A stretch of DNA of 64,000 nucleotides from CAWCDJ01 sp963796675. GTDB lineage: Bacteria > Acidobacteriota > Terriglobia > Bryobacterales > Bryobacteraceae. Position numbers and translations under genes: made by a program. The notes beneath the pieces are model-generated. The model had not been told where the DNA came from. It saw only the letters and a program-made list of their open reading frames with translations, and did no database searches. The stretch is from assembly GCA_963796675.1 (NCBI GenBank), contig CAWCMS010000020.1, positions 682,001 through 746,000 of the forward strand, in the 5' to 3' direction. Shown here one piece after another: positions 1 to 9,092 of the stretch. How positions within the stretch are numbered: the first letter of the stretch is position 1; every line of letters begins with the position of its first letter.

Positions 1-1
1 G

Positions 2-1444
2 GGCAGCATGCTGCTGGCGCGCGGCGTGGCCCGGCAGCGGGAGATCGCCATTCGCGTCGCCATCGGCGCCGGAAACGCACGCCTCATTCGGCAGCTATTT
101 ACCGAAAGTCTGCTGCTGGCTCTGATCGGCGCTGCGGCGGGCCTGGCGTTGGGCTTCTTCGTCCTCCGCAGCCTTCTGGCATTTACCGGCGCACCGGCGT
201 GGCTCGACCCCTCGCCGGATTGGCGAGTGGCCGGCTTTGCATTCGCCACAGGCATTGCCTCCGCGGTTCTGTTCGGACTGACTCCGGCTCTGCAGATTGG
301 CCGCCAGCGCCACCGCGCTCTGATCGCCCGCCAGATTCTGATCGGAGTTCAGGTGGCCGCGAGTTGCGTATTGCTGATCGTCACGGGGCTGCTGGCGCGG
401 GCCCTGAATTATGCCGCTTCCAGTTCCCCGGGGTTCGAGTACAAACCGGTCATTTCTATTTCTCCGGGGCTCGCGAAGAACGGTTACTCGCCAGCCCGGT
501 CGCGGGCGTATCTCGACACGTTACAGGAGCGCCTTCGCGCGCTGCCGGGTGTTCAATCGGTCGCCCTGGCGTTGAGCCCTCCGCTGGGGCGCGTCACGAT
601 CAGCGCCGGGAGCGATATCAACGGGCACCACGTGGAATTTCAAATCAATCATGTGAGCTCCGGTTTTTTCCAGACGATGAGCATCCCGATCCTGCGCGGC
701 CGCTCACTGCGGCCAAACGAGCGGCACGTAGCCGTCATCAGCGAAGCGATGGCCCGCATTGTCTGGCCCGGAGAAGATCCTTTGGGGAAGAGCTTCGCGT
801 TGGGCGATGAGTTTACGGTGGCAGGAATCGCGGGAAACATCCGCGCCGTCAAGTTTGGCGCCACCGATACCGTCCATGCCTATTTCCCGATTGAAGACGG
901 GGACCCTCCCTCGCTCTCCGTGCTGGTGAAGACCCACGGCGCACCGCAGGAACTCGCCAGAGCCGCCGCCATGGCGGCAAGGCGCCTGGACCCCAACGTT
1001 TTTCCCACGGTGGAATTGTTGAACAGCGCGTACGAGAACAACCTCGACGGCGCGGAGTACAGCACTTTGGCCGTCAGCGCCCTGGGCTCGATCGCGCAGC
1101 TTCTGGCCTGTTTTGGAATTATCGGAGTGGTGTCCTACGCCGTTTCGCAGCGCACCAAGGAGATCGGCATTCGAGTGGCCCTGGGCGCGAAGCCTGCGCA
1201 GGTTTTATTGGTGGTGCTGCGGCATCTCTCAGTCCCGGTGATTGCCGGCCTGATCGTCGGAGTCGCGGGTGCAGCCGGGGTGTCGCAATTTTTGCGCGGG
1301 AGGCTGTACGGCATCAGCAATCTCGATCCGGCGGCGTATATGGCAGCCGTCGCACTTTTCGTGATCACGGTCGCGATCGCCGCGATCCTGCCGGCGCGGA
1401 AGGCGCTGCGCATCGACCCATTGCGGGCACTTCGGCATGAGTAG
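2..1444 (+). CDS. ADOP/MacB-type ABC transporter permease, C-terminal part (5' truncated by window edge)
   Basis: The reading frame is open to the left edge, so the true start lies outside the window; an ATG at 8 is internal to a conserved block. The visible part begins in the conserved ARQREIAIRVAIGAG segment that follows the first FtsX helix. It continues through a MacB-like periplasmic domain and ends with a second FtsX domain containing EIGIRVALGAKPAQV and several hydrophobic helices. This double-FtsX layout is typical of acidobacterial ADOP permeases, which are thought to export or act mechanically on periplasmic substrates. No ATPase gene is visible nearby. The substrate cannot be told from sequence. 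Confidence 0.85.
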   Translation, partial: GSMLLARGVARQREIAIRVAIGAGNARLIRQLFTESLLLALIGAAAGLALGFFVLRSLLAFTGAPAWLDPSPDWRVAGFAFATGIASAVLFGLTPALQIGRQRHRALIARQILIGVQVAASCVLLIVTGLLARALNYAASSSPGFEYKPVISISPGLAKNGYSPARSRAYLDTLQERLRALPGVQSVALALSPPLGRVTISAGSDINGHHVEFQINHVSSGFFQTMSIPILRGRSLRPNERHVAVISEAMARIVWPGEDPLGKSFALGDEFTVAGIAGNIRAVKFGATDTVHAYFPIEDGDPPSLSVLVKTHGAPQELARAAAMAARRLDPNVFPTVELLNSAYENNLDGAEYSTLAVSALGSIAQLLACFGIIGVVSYAVSQRTKEIGIRVALGAKPAQVLLVVLRHLSVPVIAGLIVGVAGAAGVSQFLRGRLYGISNLDPAAYMAAVALFVITVAIAAILPARKALRIDPLRALRHE

Positions 1445-1472
1445 AGGCCGGACGCAAAGGTCCGGCGCGAAC

Positions 1473-3617
1473 TTACCACATCAGGCGGGGGAGGCGGCGG
1501 GGAGCGTGAGAAAGGAGCGTGTCCTGGCTATTATGGGGACGCTCGCCGGCGCGGCGGGTGGCGCGTTTGTAAGTGCCATCGGGCATCATGCGGCGGGCTT
1601 TCACGTTATCCACCAGGTAAGTCGCCAGGATTTCGTCGCGGATGCGGAGGCGAATCTCCGGGTCTTCGATGGGGAAGAGTAGCTCGACGCGGCGGTTCAG
1701 GTTTCGAGGCATGATATCGGCGCTGCCGATGTAGATCTCCTCATTGCCGCCATTGCGGAAATAGAAGATGCGGCTATGCTCGAGGAAGCGGCCCACGATG
1801 CTGGTGACCTTGATGTTTTCGCTGATGCCGCGGACACCCGGCCGCAGGCAGCAGGCGCCGCGCACCAGCAGGTCGATCTTCACACCGGCGCGTGATGCGC
1901 GGTAGAGCACGCGGATCATCTCGGGATCGACCAGGGCATTCATTTTGAATACCAGGTGGCCTTTGCCCTCGGCTTCGTGCTTCTTGATTTCGCGCTTGAC
2001 GAGGGCCTCGAAACGCTCGCGCAGGTTGACGGGCGCCACCAGGAGCTTGCCGTAATCCTTCTTGGCGGAGTAGCCGGTGAGGAAGTTAAAAAGGTCGATG
2101 GTGTCGGCGGCCAGTCCGGAATTGGCGGTAAAGAGACCGAGATCGGTGTAGAGGTGCGACGTCACGGAGTTGTAATTGCCCGTGGCGAGGTGCAGATAGG
2201 GGCGGATGGCGTTGCCTTCGCGCCGCAGCACCATGGCGGCCTTGCAGTGGATCTTGAGGCCGAGCAGACCATAAACCACGTGCACGCCGGCGCGTTCCAG
2301 CGCCTTGGCCCATTCGATATTGCTCTCTTCGTCGAAGCGAGCCTTCAGCTCCATGAGGACGGCAACCTGTTTGCCTTCTTCGATGGCTTCGAGGAGGGCT
2401 TCGACTACAGGCGAGTTCCGTCCGACCCGATAGAGCACCATCTTGATGGCGAGGACATCAGGATCGCGCGCGGCCTGCCGCAGGAAATCGACCACGGGCT
2501 GAAACGATTGGAAGGGATGGTGCAAAAGCACGTCGCGGGAGCGGATGATGCTGAAGAGGTCTTCGTCTTCGGAAGTAGGCTGGAGCTCGGGCGGGGTGGC
2601 GGAAACGAAGGGCGGATACTTGAGGTCGGGCCGGTCAAGCTGCGCGGCGGCCGCGAGGCGGCTCATGCCGAGGAGGCCCTTTTCGCGGTAAACGTCGCCG
2701 GGCTCGAGCTCCAGGTTGGTCATCAGGATCTGGAGGATGTGCTGCGGCATCTGCTGGTTGACCTGCAGGCGCACGACGCTGCCGAACTTGCGCTGGCGCA
2801 CGCCCTCTTCGATCGTTTCGAGCAGATCTTCGGCTTCCAGCTCCTTGATGGCGATATCGGCGTCGCGGGTGATGTGGAAGGGATGCGATTCGACCACCTG
2901 CATGCCGGGGAAGAGCGCATCGAGATTGGCGGCGATGACCTGCTCGATCCAGACGTAGGATTCGCTACGGTGCGAGTTGCGGTTGCGCGAAGATTTGCGC
3001 GGCCGGGTCAGCGGCACGAGCGCGGGCAGCGAATCGGGCACCTTGACGCGGGCAAAGCGCTCGGCACCGTTGGCGTCGCGGATGGAAACGGCGAGGTTCA
3101 GGCTGAGATTGGAGATGTGGGGGAAGGGGCGGCCGGGGTCAAAGGCGAGCGGCGTGAGGACCGGGAAGATGATCTCGGAGAAGTAGCGTTTGCAGACGGC
3201 GAGCTGCTTGGCGGTGAGCTCGGAATGTTCGATGATGCGGATGCCCTCGGCGGCAAGGGCGGGCTTGAGCTCCACTTCGAGGCACTGTTGGGCGGCGTCA
3301 CGCAGTCGTTTGACTTCACGGCGGATGGCGACGAGCTGGGCGGAAGGGCTCATGCGGTCGGGACCGAATTCGGGGATGCCGGCGTCGAGCTGGGCCTTGA
3401 GGCTGGCGACGCGGACCATGAAGAACTCATCGAGGTTGGAGCCGACGATGGAGAGGAAGCGGACACGTTCGAGCAGGGGGTTGCTGGGGTCGCGCGCCTC
3501 TTCGAGCACGCGCAATTGAAAGTTGAGGAGCGCCAACTCGCGATTTACGTAAAGGTGCGGATCCTCGAGATCGACGCGGGAATCCGCCGGGAGGGTAGCG
3601 CCTGCCGGTTCAGCCAT
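1473..3617 (-). CDS. ppk1: Polyphosphate kinase 1
   Basis: PPK1 reversibly polymerises the ATP gamma-phosphate into inorganic polyphosphate. The 714-residue product has the full family layout. The N domain (YVNRELALLNFQ, about 23-34) and the head domain are followed by two phospholipase-D-like catalytic domains. His457 in GLKIHCK and His476 in YLHLATGNYN are 19 residues apart, as are the autophosphorylated and second active-site histidines of E. coli PPK1. A further His616 lies in FLEHSRIF. The gene stands alone, divergent from the gene at 3697. Long open frames on the opposite strand are composition shadows. Confidence 0.96.
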   Translation of the reverse strand: MAEPAGATLPADSRVDLEDPHLYVNRELALLNFQLRVLEEARDPSNPLLERVRFLSIVGSNLDEFFMVRVASLKAQLDAGIPEFGPDRMSPSAQLVAIRREVKRLRDAAQQCLEVELKPALAAEGIRIIEHSELTAKQLAVCKRYFSEIIFPVLTPLAFDPGRPFPHISNLSLNLAVSIRDANGAERFARVKVPDSLPALVPLTRPRKSSRNRNSHRSESYVWIEQVIAANLDALFPGMQVVESHPFHITRDADIAIKELEAEDLLETIEEGVRQRKFGSVVRLQVNQQMPQHILQILMTNLELEPGDVYREKGLLGMSRLAAAAQLDRPDLKYPPFVSATPPELQPTSEDEDLFSIIRSRDVLLHHPFQSFQPVVDFLRQAARDPDVLAIKMVLYRVGRNSPVVEALLEAIEEGKQVAVLMELKARFDEESNIEWAKALERAGVHVVYGLLGLKIHCKAAMVLRREGNAIRPYLHLATGNYNSVTSHLYTDLGLFTANSGLAADTIDLFNFLTGYSAKKDYGKLLVAPVNLRERFEALVKREIKKHEAEGKGHLVFKMNALVDPEMIRVLYRASRAGVKIDLLVRGACCLRPGVRGISENIKVTSIVGRFLEHSRIFYFRNGGNEEIYIGSADIMPRNLNRRVELLFPIEDPEIRLRIRDEILATYLVDNVKARRMMPDGTYKRATRRAGERPHNSQDTLLSHAPRRLPRLMW

Positions 3618-3696
3618 CCTCTACCAGACTAAACCAGAAATGGGATGAATTCCCGGAAGGTTGGTTCGACTTTTCGGCGGGTGATGGCGTCTTACA

Positions 3697-4476
3697 ATGA
3701 AGGAAATGTTACGAACGACCTTGGCAGCGCTCGTGTGCACGGCGGCGCTGGCGCAAAACGCGAGCGAGATCTTCAACAAGCCGCCGGAGAAAGTGGACCA
3801 GGCGCTGCGGGCGCGGATTACCGAGTTTTACCAGGACCACGTTGCCGGCAAGTTCCGCGAAGCGGAGAGCATGGTGGCGGAGGACACCAAGGACTTCTTC
3901 TATAACACCAACAAGCCGCGCTACCTGGGCTTCTCCATTGAGAAAATCGAGTACTCGGACAACTTCACCAAAGCGAAAGCCACGCTGCTGTGCGAGCAAA
4001 GGGTGATGTTCCCCGGGTTTGCCGATAAACCGTTCAAGATTCCCACGCCGAGCACTTGGAAGCTGGTCAATGGGCAGTGGTTTTGGTATGTGGATCCGGA
4101 ATCGATACGGCAGAGCCCGTTCGGGAAGATGACGCCGGGCACTGCTCCGTCAGCGGGGCCGCTGCCTGCGCCCGGGGCGATTCCGGATAGCTCGACGTTC
4201 ATCATGCACCAGGTGAAGCCGGAAACCCAGGCGGTGCAACTGGCACCGGGGGAGTCGAAAGAAATCGCGATTGCGAACACGGCGCCGGGTCCGATGACCG
4301 TGCTCATTTCCAGTAGGCCGCCAGGGGTGGAGGCGAGCCTTTCACAGGCGGATGTGAGTGCCCAGGGTAAGACGACATTGACGCTGAAGGCCGGGGAACA
4401 TGCGAAGTCCGGTACCCTCAGCGTCACGGTGATGCAGACGCGGGAAGTGATCCCGATTCGGGTCACGATCCAGTAG
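3697..4476 (+). CDS. Secreted protein of unknown function, NTF2-like N-terminal region
   Basis: The 259-residue product begins with a short signal peptide ending near TAALAQ (about residue 20). Residues 30-140 (ITEFYQDHVAGKFREAE..., ending in TWKLVNGQWFWYVD) look like an NTF2/SnoaL-type alpha+beta fold of the kind often seen in extracytoplasmic proteins. A Pro/Gly linker follows, then a beta-rich Ig-like tail from about 165 to 259. No catalytic signature was recognised. It starts 79 bp from the divergent ppk1 start. Function unknown. Confidence 0.75.
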   Translation: MKEMLRTTLAALVCTAALAQNASEIFNKPPEKVDQALRARITEFYQDHVAGKFREAESMVAEDTKDFFYNTNKPRYLGFSIEKIEYSDNFTKAKATLLCEQRVMFPGFADKPFKIPTPSTWKLVNGQWFWYVDPESIRQSPFGKMTPGTAPSAGPLPAPGAIPDSSTFIMHQVKPETQAVQLAPGESKEIAIANTAPGPMTVLISSRPPGVEASLSQADVSAQGKTTLTLKAGEHAKSGTLSVTVMQTREVIPIRVTIQ

Positions 4477-4500
4477 GGGAAACCCGCTCTGTGCGGGGGG

Positions 4501-4953
4501 TCAGGCGACTTTCGCGTAGTAGTAGGCCACGCCGAACGGCGTCGGGCTGGCCTGTTTCTGCCAGCGGATTCCGGTGGAATCCACGGTAATGAAGCCCACG
4601 GGAAGGTTGTCGCCTGCGGGAACGTTGCGGATATTGTCGGGTTCGGGCAGCACCGGGGGGACGTACGGCGGAGGCACGGTGGGGATGGCCGGCATGTCAC
4701 AAACGGGCGAAGTGCCCATCTGCGGGTAGGCGAAGCCATCGGAGCCGATCGCAACGACGTAGCCGATGGGCGGCTTCGGCGGGTCGCCGGCAGGGCGGCC
4801 GGCCAACAGAGTGATGGTCCAATCGTTGAACGCCGAAAGGTAGTTGCTCTTGAGGTTGGAGTTGAGCAGCGCGACCTGGGCGGTGGTGCTCTCCAGGACG
4901 TTGGCTTCCGCCGTAGCCAGGCTGGTGGATGTGAAGTCGATTAGGGTACTCAT
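4501..4953 (-). CDS. Hypothetical protein, 150 aa
   Basis: The start is placed at the ATG at 4953 because GGTGAGGAG sits just upstream. An in-frame start at 5013 would add 20 Arg-rich residues and skip this ribosome-binding site. The N-terminal third (STLIDFTSTSLATAEANVLES...) is likely helical. A Pro-rich segment (about 85-115, IPTVPPPYVPPVLPEP) precedes a short beta-rich end. There is no signal peptide and no recognised family. It is separated from the P5C dehydrogenase gene upstream by a strong hairpin, so it probably has its own promoter. Confidence 0.6.
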   Translation of the reverse strand: MSTLIDFTSTSLATAEANVLESTTAQVALLNSNLKSNYLSAFNDWTITLLAGRPAGDPPKPPIGYVVAIGSDGFAYPQMGTSPVCDMPAIPTVPPPYVPPVLPEPDNIRNVPAGDNLPVGFITVDSTGIRWQKQASPTPFGVAYYYAKVA

Positions 4954-5060
4954 GATCTCCTCACCTACAGAGTAGGAGCGCGGAGCGCGCCGACCGCCGG
5001 GGCGGCGCGGCAATCGACTGATACCAAAGCGGAAATTTTGTGGAAAGTAGTGTGACTGAG

Positions 5061-5089
5061 ATGGCGCAGGCAGATGAAGCCTGCGCCAT
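5061..5089. terminator. Strong hairpin, 11-bp perfect stem
   Basis: ATGGCGCAGGC (5061-5071) pairs perfectly with GCCTGCGCCAT (5079-5089) around a 7-base loop. A T-rich run (5089-5099) follows on the plus strand, so the U-tract points in the plus direction although both flanking genes are on the minus strand. It most likely ends the transcript of the P5C dehydrogenase operon and insulates the gene at 4501. Confidence 0.65.
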
Positions 5090-5103
5090 TTTGCTTTTTC
5101 GGA

Positions 5104-6666
5104 TTACGGCAGGCGGGTGGCGACCGACTTGGCTTGCAGGAACAGCAGGAGGTAGTCGGGGCCGCCGGCTTTCGAATCGGTGCCGGACATGTTGAAGCCG
5201 CCGAAGGGGTGCGCGCCGACCATGGCGCCGGTGCACTTGCGGTTGAAGTACAGGTTGCCGACGTGGAAACGCTCGCGCGCTTCGCGTAGATGCTCGGGGC
5301 TGTTCGAGAAAACGGCGCCGGTCAGACCGTATTCGGAATCGTTGGCGAGTTCCAGGGCGTGTTCGAAATCGCGCGCACGGGTGACGGCCAGGACGGGTCC
5401 GAAAATCTCTTCCTGGAAGATGCGGGCTTTTGAATCGACATCCGCGATGATCGTGGGCGGGACGAAGTAGCCGCTGTTTTCGGGCGCATCGCCCCCGGCC
5501 ACCAGGCGGCCTTCCTGCTTGCCGGTCTCGATGTAGTTGAGGATGGTTTTACGTGCGCCGGCGCTGATGACGGGTCCCATGTAGTTGTCCAGACTCTCGG
5601 ACGGACCCATCTTGATGCCGCGCGCCTTCGCCGCCAGCTTTTCCAGAAATTCGTCGTAGATGCGCGTGTCGACGATCGCGCGGGAGCAGGCCGAACACTT
5701 CTGGCCCTGATAGCCGAAAGCGGAGGCGAGAACGCCATCCACGGCTTTATCGACATCGGCATCGCCATCCACAATGATGGCGTCCTTGCCGCCCATTTCG
5801 GCCACCACTCGCTTGATCCAGACCTGGCCGGGACGATGCCTGGCGGCAAGCTCATTGATGCGCAGGCCGACATCGCGCGAACCGGTGAAGGAGACAAAAC
5901 GGGTCTTGGGATGCCCGACGAGAATATCGCCTACGGCGGCGCCGCTGCCGACCAGAAGGGTGAAACTCGATTCCGGGAAGCCCGCTTCGAGCAGCACTTC
6001 CGCAAACTTGGCGCCGATCGTGGGGGTTTCGCTCGAGGGCTTCACGACCACGGTGTTGCCGGTGACGAGCGCGGCCACGGTCATGCCGACCAGAATGGCC
6101 AGCGGGAAGTTCCATGGCGGAATCACAACGCCCACGCCGAGCGGGACGTAGATCATTTCATCCGATTCGCCGGGAAGCTGCACGACCGGTTGCGGGCCGG
6201 AGAGGCGCTGCATCTCGCGGGCGTAATACTCGCAGAAATCGATGGCTTCGGAGACATCAGCCTCGGCCTCGGGCCACGTCTTGCCGGCTTCGAGCACGAG
6301 CCAGGCATCGAACTCCAGCTTGCGGACGCGGAGAATGCGGGCGGCTTCCAGCAGCAGGGCGACGCGGTCGGCGGCCGGAGTACGGCTCCAGTCGCGGAAT
6401 GCGGCGAAGGCGTTTTCCACCGCGCGCGACGCGAGCTCGGCGCTCGCCTTGTGGTGCACACCCACGATTTCCGAAGGGTTCGAGGGGTTGACGGAAACCA
6501 GCTTGTCTCCAGTGGCGATCCACTCGCCATTGAGGCGGAGCTGGTATTCCCTGCCCAGCTCGGAACGCACTTTGGCGAGAGCGGCTTCCATGGCGCGACG
6601 GTTATCGGGCCGGGTGAAATCGGTGTAGGGTTCGTTGCGGAATTCGGTAATGGTTGCGGTAGCCAT
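5104..6666 (-). CDS. pruA: 1-pyrroline-5-carboxylate dehydrogenase (L-glutamate gamma-semialdehyde dehydrogenase)
   Basis: This NAD-dependent aldehyde dehydrogenase oxidises glutamate semialdehyde to glutamate, the second step of proline breakdown. The 520-residue length and the RocA/PruA-type N-terminus (NEPYTDFTRPDNRRAM) fit the monofunctional enzyme. Visible active-site elements are the coenzyme lysine in VVVKPSSETP (K209), FTGSRDVG (260-267), the general base Glu290 in EMGGKDA and the nucleophile Cys324 in GQKCSA. It begins 7 bp after the metallo-hydrolase stop, in one operon. No proline dehydrogenase is present in the window. Confidence 0.95.
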   Translation of the reverse strand: MATATITEFRNEPYTDFTRPDNRRAMEAALAKVRSELGREYQLRLNGEWIATGDKLVSVNPSNPSEIVGVHHKASAELASRAVENAFAAFRDWSRTPAADRVALLLEAARILRVRKLEFDAWLVLEAGKTWPEAEADVSEAIDFCEYYAREMQRLSGPQPVVQLPGESDEMIYVPLGVGVVIPPWNFPLAILVGMTVAALVTGNTVVVKPSSETPTIGAKFAEVLLEAGFPESSFTLLVGSGAAVGDILVGHPKTRFVSFTGSRDVGLRINELAARHRPGQVWIKRVVAEMGGKDAIIVDGDADVDKAVDGVLASAFGYQGQKCSACSRAIVDTRIYDEFLEKLAAKARGIKMGPSESLDNYMGPVISAGARKTILNYIETGKQEGRLVAGGDAPENSGYFVPPTIIADVDSKARIFQEEIFGPVLAVTRARDFEHALELANDSEYGLTGAVFSNSPEHLREARERFHVGNLYFNRKCTGAMVGAHPFGGFNMSGTDSKAGGPDYLLLFLQAKSVATRLP

Positions 6667-6673
6667 CTAACCT

Positions 6674-7525
6674 TTATTCTCCCACGGGGACGGCGGTGAA
6701 CTGTGTCCTGGGGTCGGGACGGACGCGGGCGAAGGCGCACTGCGGATCGTGGCCGAAGCCGCAGAGCCAATCTTCGCGGGCGGCGGTGGCGAGCCAGGCG
6801 GTCTTGTTGTCGATGACTTCGAGCGGAAAGAGGTCGAAGCCGGCCACCCAGGTGGGCTGTACATGGGCAGCGGTAGGGATGAGGTCAGAGAAGAAGCAGA
6901 AAGTGCGGCCGCCGGATGTGACGGTGACCACGCACATATCGCGGTTGTGGCCGGGAACGGGGCGCATGCGGACGCCGGGGACGACCTCGCGGCCTTCGTC
7001 GACCAATTCCATGCGGCCGGATTCGACCAGGGGGTCGTAGTTCTCGTCGCGATAGCTGACAGAGTCGCGGGGATGCCGGCGGTGGGCGTGCTCCCATTCA
7101 CCGCGAGAGGCGTAATAGCGGGCGCGCGGAAAGGCCGCGGAGGGGCCCGAGGGCCCGAGAATGGTATTGCCGCCGCAGTGATCGAAGTGGAGATGGCTAT
7201 TGACGACGATGTCGATGTCTTCGGGGTCGAAGCCCTGGCGGGCGAGGATTTCGGGGAGAGGGTCGTGAGCGGGCGGTAAATCCATGCGCTCCCGCGAGCG
7301 GGGGTCGAGTTTGTCGCCGGCGCCGGTTTCGATGAGGACCTGATGATCGCCGGTACGGATCAGATAGCAGTTGAACGAGACGGGAATGCGATTGAGCGGG
7401 TCCGATTCCACCTTACGGCTCCACATGGTCTTGGGAACCACGCCGAAAAAGGCACCGCCGTCCCAGCGGTAATGGCCGGCGGAAACAAAGTGGATTTCGA
7501 AATCGCCCAGGACAACGCCCGGCAA
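6674..7525 (-). CDS. MBL-fold metallo-hydrolase
   Basis: The 283-residue product has the signature zinc motif HLHFDHCGG (His111, His113, Asp115, His116), preceded by LIETGAGDK. Further conserved elements are VPGH and a late histidine in the C-terminal half. These features mark a metallo-beta-lactamase-fold hydrolase. The family covers lactonases, thioesterases and other hydrolases, and the substrate cannot be read here. The frame starts at a TTG 3 bp after the YtxH gene's stop; a slightly later start is possible. It sits between ytxH-like and pruA genes in a compact operon. Confidence 0.85.
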   Translation of the reverse strand: MPGVVLGDFEIHFVSAGHYRWDGGAFFGVVPKTMWSRKVESDPLNRIPVSFNCYLIRTGDHQVLIETGAGDKLDPRSRERMDLPPAHDPLPEILARQGFDPEDIDIVVNSHLHFDHCGGNTILGPSGPSAAFPRARYYASRGEWEHAHRRHPRDSVSYRDENYDPLVESGRMELVDEGREVVPGVRMRPVPGHNRDMCVVTVTSGGRTFCFFSDLIPTAAHVQPTWVAGFDLFPLEVIDNKTAWLATAAREDWLCGFGHDPQCAFARVRPDPRTQFTAVPVGE

Positions 7526-7528
7526 GGC

Positions 7529-7813
7529 TCAGCCCTTGACCAGTTTGCGCCCTCGTTCGAAGAGCGCGGCGGCGTCTTCCACCAGCTTCCGTCCGCGTTC
7601 GAACATTTCGCGGCTGGCGTCTACGATATCCTGGCTGGTTTCGTTGATGGCTTCGCGGCCCTGCTGCGTTTTATCGGTGAGGAACTGGCGCGTGTCCTTA
7701 CCACTGCGGGGCGCGTATAGGACGGCCACCGTAGCGCCGATGATGGCGCCAGTCAAAAACCAGGCAACGCGCCCGGAACTCTCTTCCATCGCATCCTGGA
7801 CGTTATCGGACAT
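7529..7813 (-). CDS. YtxH domain-containing small membrane protein
   Basis: The ATG at 7813 is preceded by GGAGGGAG, which decides the start; in-frame codons upstream have no such site. The 94-residue product has a short acidic N-terminus and one transmembrane/glycine-rich helix (WFLTGAIIGATVAVLYAP) running into the typical PRSGKDTR motif. A long amphipathic helical tail follows (REMFERGRKLVEDAA). This matches the YtxH/gas-vesicle-like general-stress family, whose exact role is unknown. It is the first gene of the operon with the metallo-hydrolase and pruA. Confidence 0.8.
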   Translation of the reverse strand: MSDNVQDAMEESSGRVAWFLTGAIIGATVAVLYAPRSGKDTRQFLTDKTQQGREAINETSQDIVDASREMFERGRKLVEDAAALFERGRKLVKG

Positions 7814-7852
7814 TTGGGGTGCTCCCTCCACATTCTGCGATATCCTTGAGTC

Positions 7853-8167
7853 ATGGCGCAAGATCCCGAAGAAGATCGCTCCGGTGCGGATGACCCGGTA
7901 GACACGTCGCACGACCTGGACATGGTCACGATCTACAGCTCCACCACGGTCGATTCGGAGATGGAAGCCGATATGATCGAGGGGATACTGGATGCCAACG
8001 GAATACCGGCAGTGGTATGGCGTGCCACAGGGATTCCGCCGCTCGGGGTGGAAGTGCAGGTGCCGCGTAACCGGCTGGAAGACGCGCGGCGCGTGATCGC
8101 GGAGCAGGAGGCCGCCGGTCCGGAAGCCGCGGCCGAAGGCGAGGCCGCATCGGAAGAAGAGCGCTAG
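7853..8167 (+). CDS. DUF2007-type small signalling-related protein
   Basis: This 104-residue cytoplasmic protein has a central DUF2007-like fold: MVTIYSSTTVDSEMEADMIEGIL, followed by ANGIPAVV and VQVPRNRLEDARRVI. The family is often fused or adjacent to signalling proteins, but its function is not established. Both termini are acidic and low-complexity. The start is divergent from the YtxH gene (39 bp apart). Its stop overlaps the stop of the convergent Cys-rich gene by 4 bp. Confidence 0.75.
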   Translation: MAQDPEEDRSGADDPVDTSHDLDMVTIYSSTTVDSEMEADMIEGILDANGIPAVVWRATGIPPLGVEVQVPRNRLEDARRVIAEQEAAGPEAAAEGEAASEEER

Positions 8168-8454
8168 AGCGGATCGGACGAAAAAGGGTCGGCCGCAGGT
8201 TCAGGCTCAGGTTCCGGGGCGGATGGAGACGGTGAGGTCTCGGGCTCGGCGTGAGAGCCGGACGCGGACTCGTGCTTCGGAAACATGGAACGCGCGGTGA
8301 CCGCTGGAGTCTGCTCGGAGAGCGCGACCTCGCACTCGCAGCAATCGCTGCAGCGTTGGCACTTTTCACAGAGGTGATTGGCGCACGCGTCCTTGGTGCA
8401 GCGAACGCAGATCCGCGAGGATTCCTCACCACAAATACTGCATAAGAATGGCAT
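8164..8454 (-). CDS. Cys-rich zinc-ribbon/B-box-like small protein
   Basis: The first 43 residues hold many cysteines in CxxC pairs (CSICGEESSRICVRCTKDACANHLCEKC is the core pattern, split here by position: C5, C8, C16, C19, C24, C29, C32 and onward), with a histidine between. This suggests two small zinc knuckles of B-box or ribbon type. Residues 45-96 are a Pro/Glu/Ser-rich disordered tail. No enzymatic domain is present. It lies 9 bp downstream of the secreted protein gene at 8464, probably in the same transcript. The product name cannot be made more specific. Confidence 0.7.
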   Translation of the reverse strand: MPFLCSICGEESSRICVRCTKDACANHLCEKCQRCSDCCECEVALSEQTPAVTARSMFPKHESASGSHAEPETSPSPSAPEPEPEPAADPFSSDPL

Positions 8455-8463
8455 GCTAGACCG

Positions 8464-9033
8464 CTATTTCTTCCTTCCCGGCGTGGGCGTAGTCTGAATC
8501 ATCATGCCGCGGCAGCGCTGCGCTTCGCGGTCCATGACGGCGAGATCCTGCTCGCGCTCGGCGGCGAGATTGACGATATAACGCTGGAACCGGTCGCGGT
8601 TGGCACCGTTTTCGGCCTGCAGGCTGGCCAGAGATTCGGCGGCCGCCGGATTCTGGTATTTGCGGATACCCTGCTCGAGCGAGTTCAGCATGGAGTCGAG
8701 GCCCTGAATGCGAAAGTACACTTCGAGGGCAGCCGAAAGACGCTCGGGGTTGGCGGCGAGTGCCTTAGCGCCGCTGGCGAGAGCTCGCGCCTGGGCCTTG
8801 CTGGATTCGAGTTGCGCGGCGTAAGTATCGGAAGCGCCCCTGGCGACCCATGCCTGAGTATCGATCTTATCCAGCTCTGGCAGCAGGCGCCCGGCATGGG
8901 CACTGATTTCCGTAAGCACGGGGCGGATATCCCAATCGGTTTCGAGTCCCGCAGGCGGGTTCGCCGCGGGGGCCTGTGCGAAGAGTGCCGCGGTAGAAAC
9001 GAGGAAGAGAAAAACTCGCAGGGCCCAGTTCAT
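8464..9033 (-). CDS. Secreted helical protein of unknown function
   Basis: GGGAGAAG lies upstream of the ATG at 9033. The 189-residue product has a clear signal peptide (ALRVFLFLVSTAALFAQA) and then an almost entirely helical mature part rich in Ala, Gln and Glu, without cysteines. A periplasmic location is likely. No family was recognised. It precedes the Cys-rich gene at 8164 by 9 bp. Confidence 0.7.
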   Translation of the reverse strand: MNWALRVFLFLVSTAALFAQAPAANPPAGLETDWDIRPVLTEISAHAGRLLPELDKIDTQAWVARGASDTYAAQLESSKAQARALASGAKALAANPERLSAALEVYFRIQGLDSMLNSLEQGIRKYQNPAAAESLASLQAENGANRDRFQRYIVNLAAEREQDLAVMDREAQRCRGMMIQTTPTPGRKK

Positions 9034-9092
9034 ATCGCTTCTCCCAATCTAACATGCGCAGAAGAGAAGGAAGCGCGGACAGGGTACGACGT

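Noticed and set aside
1956..3632. 558-codon open frame on the plus strand opposite polyphosphate kinase
   Set aside because: It mirrors a strongly conserved gene in the opposite strand of high-GC DNA; its sequence is Gly/Glu/Ala-rich without any family motif.
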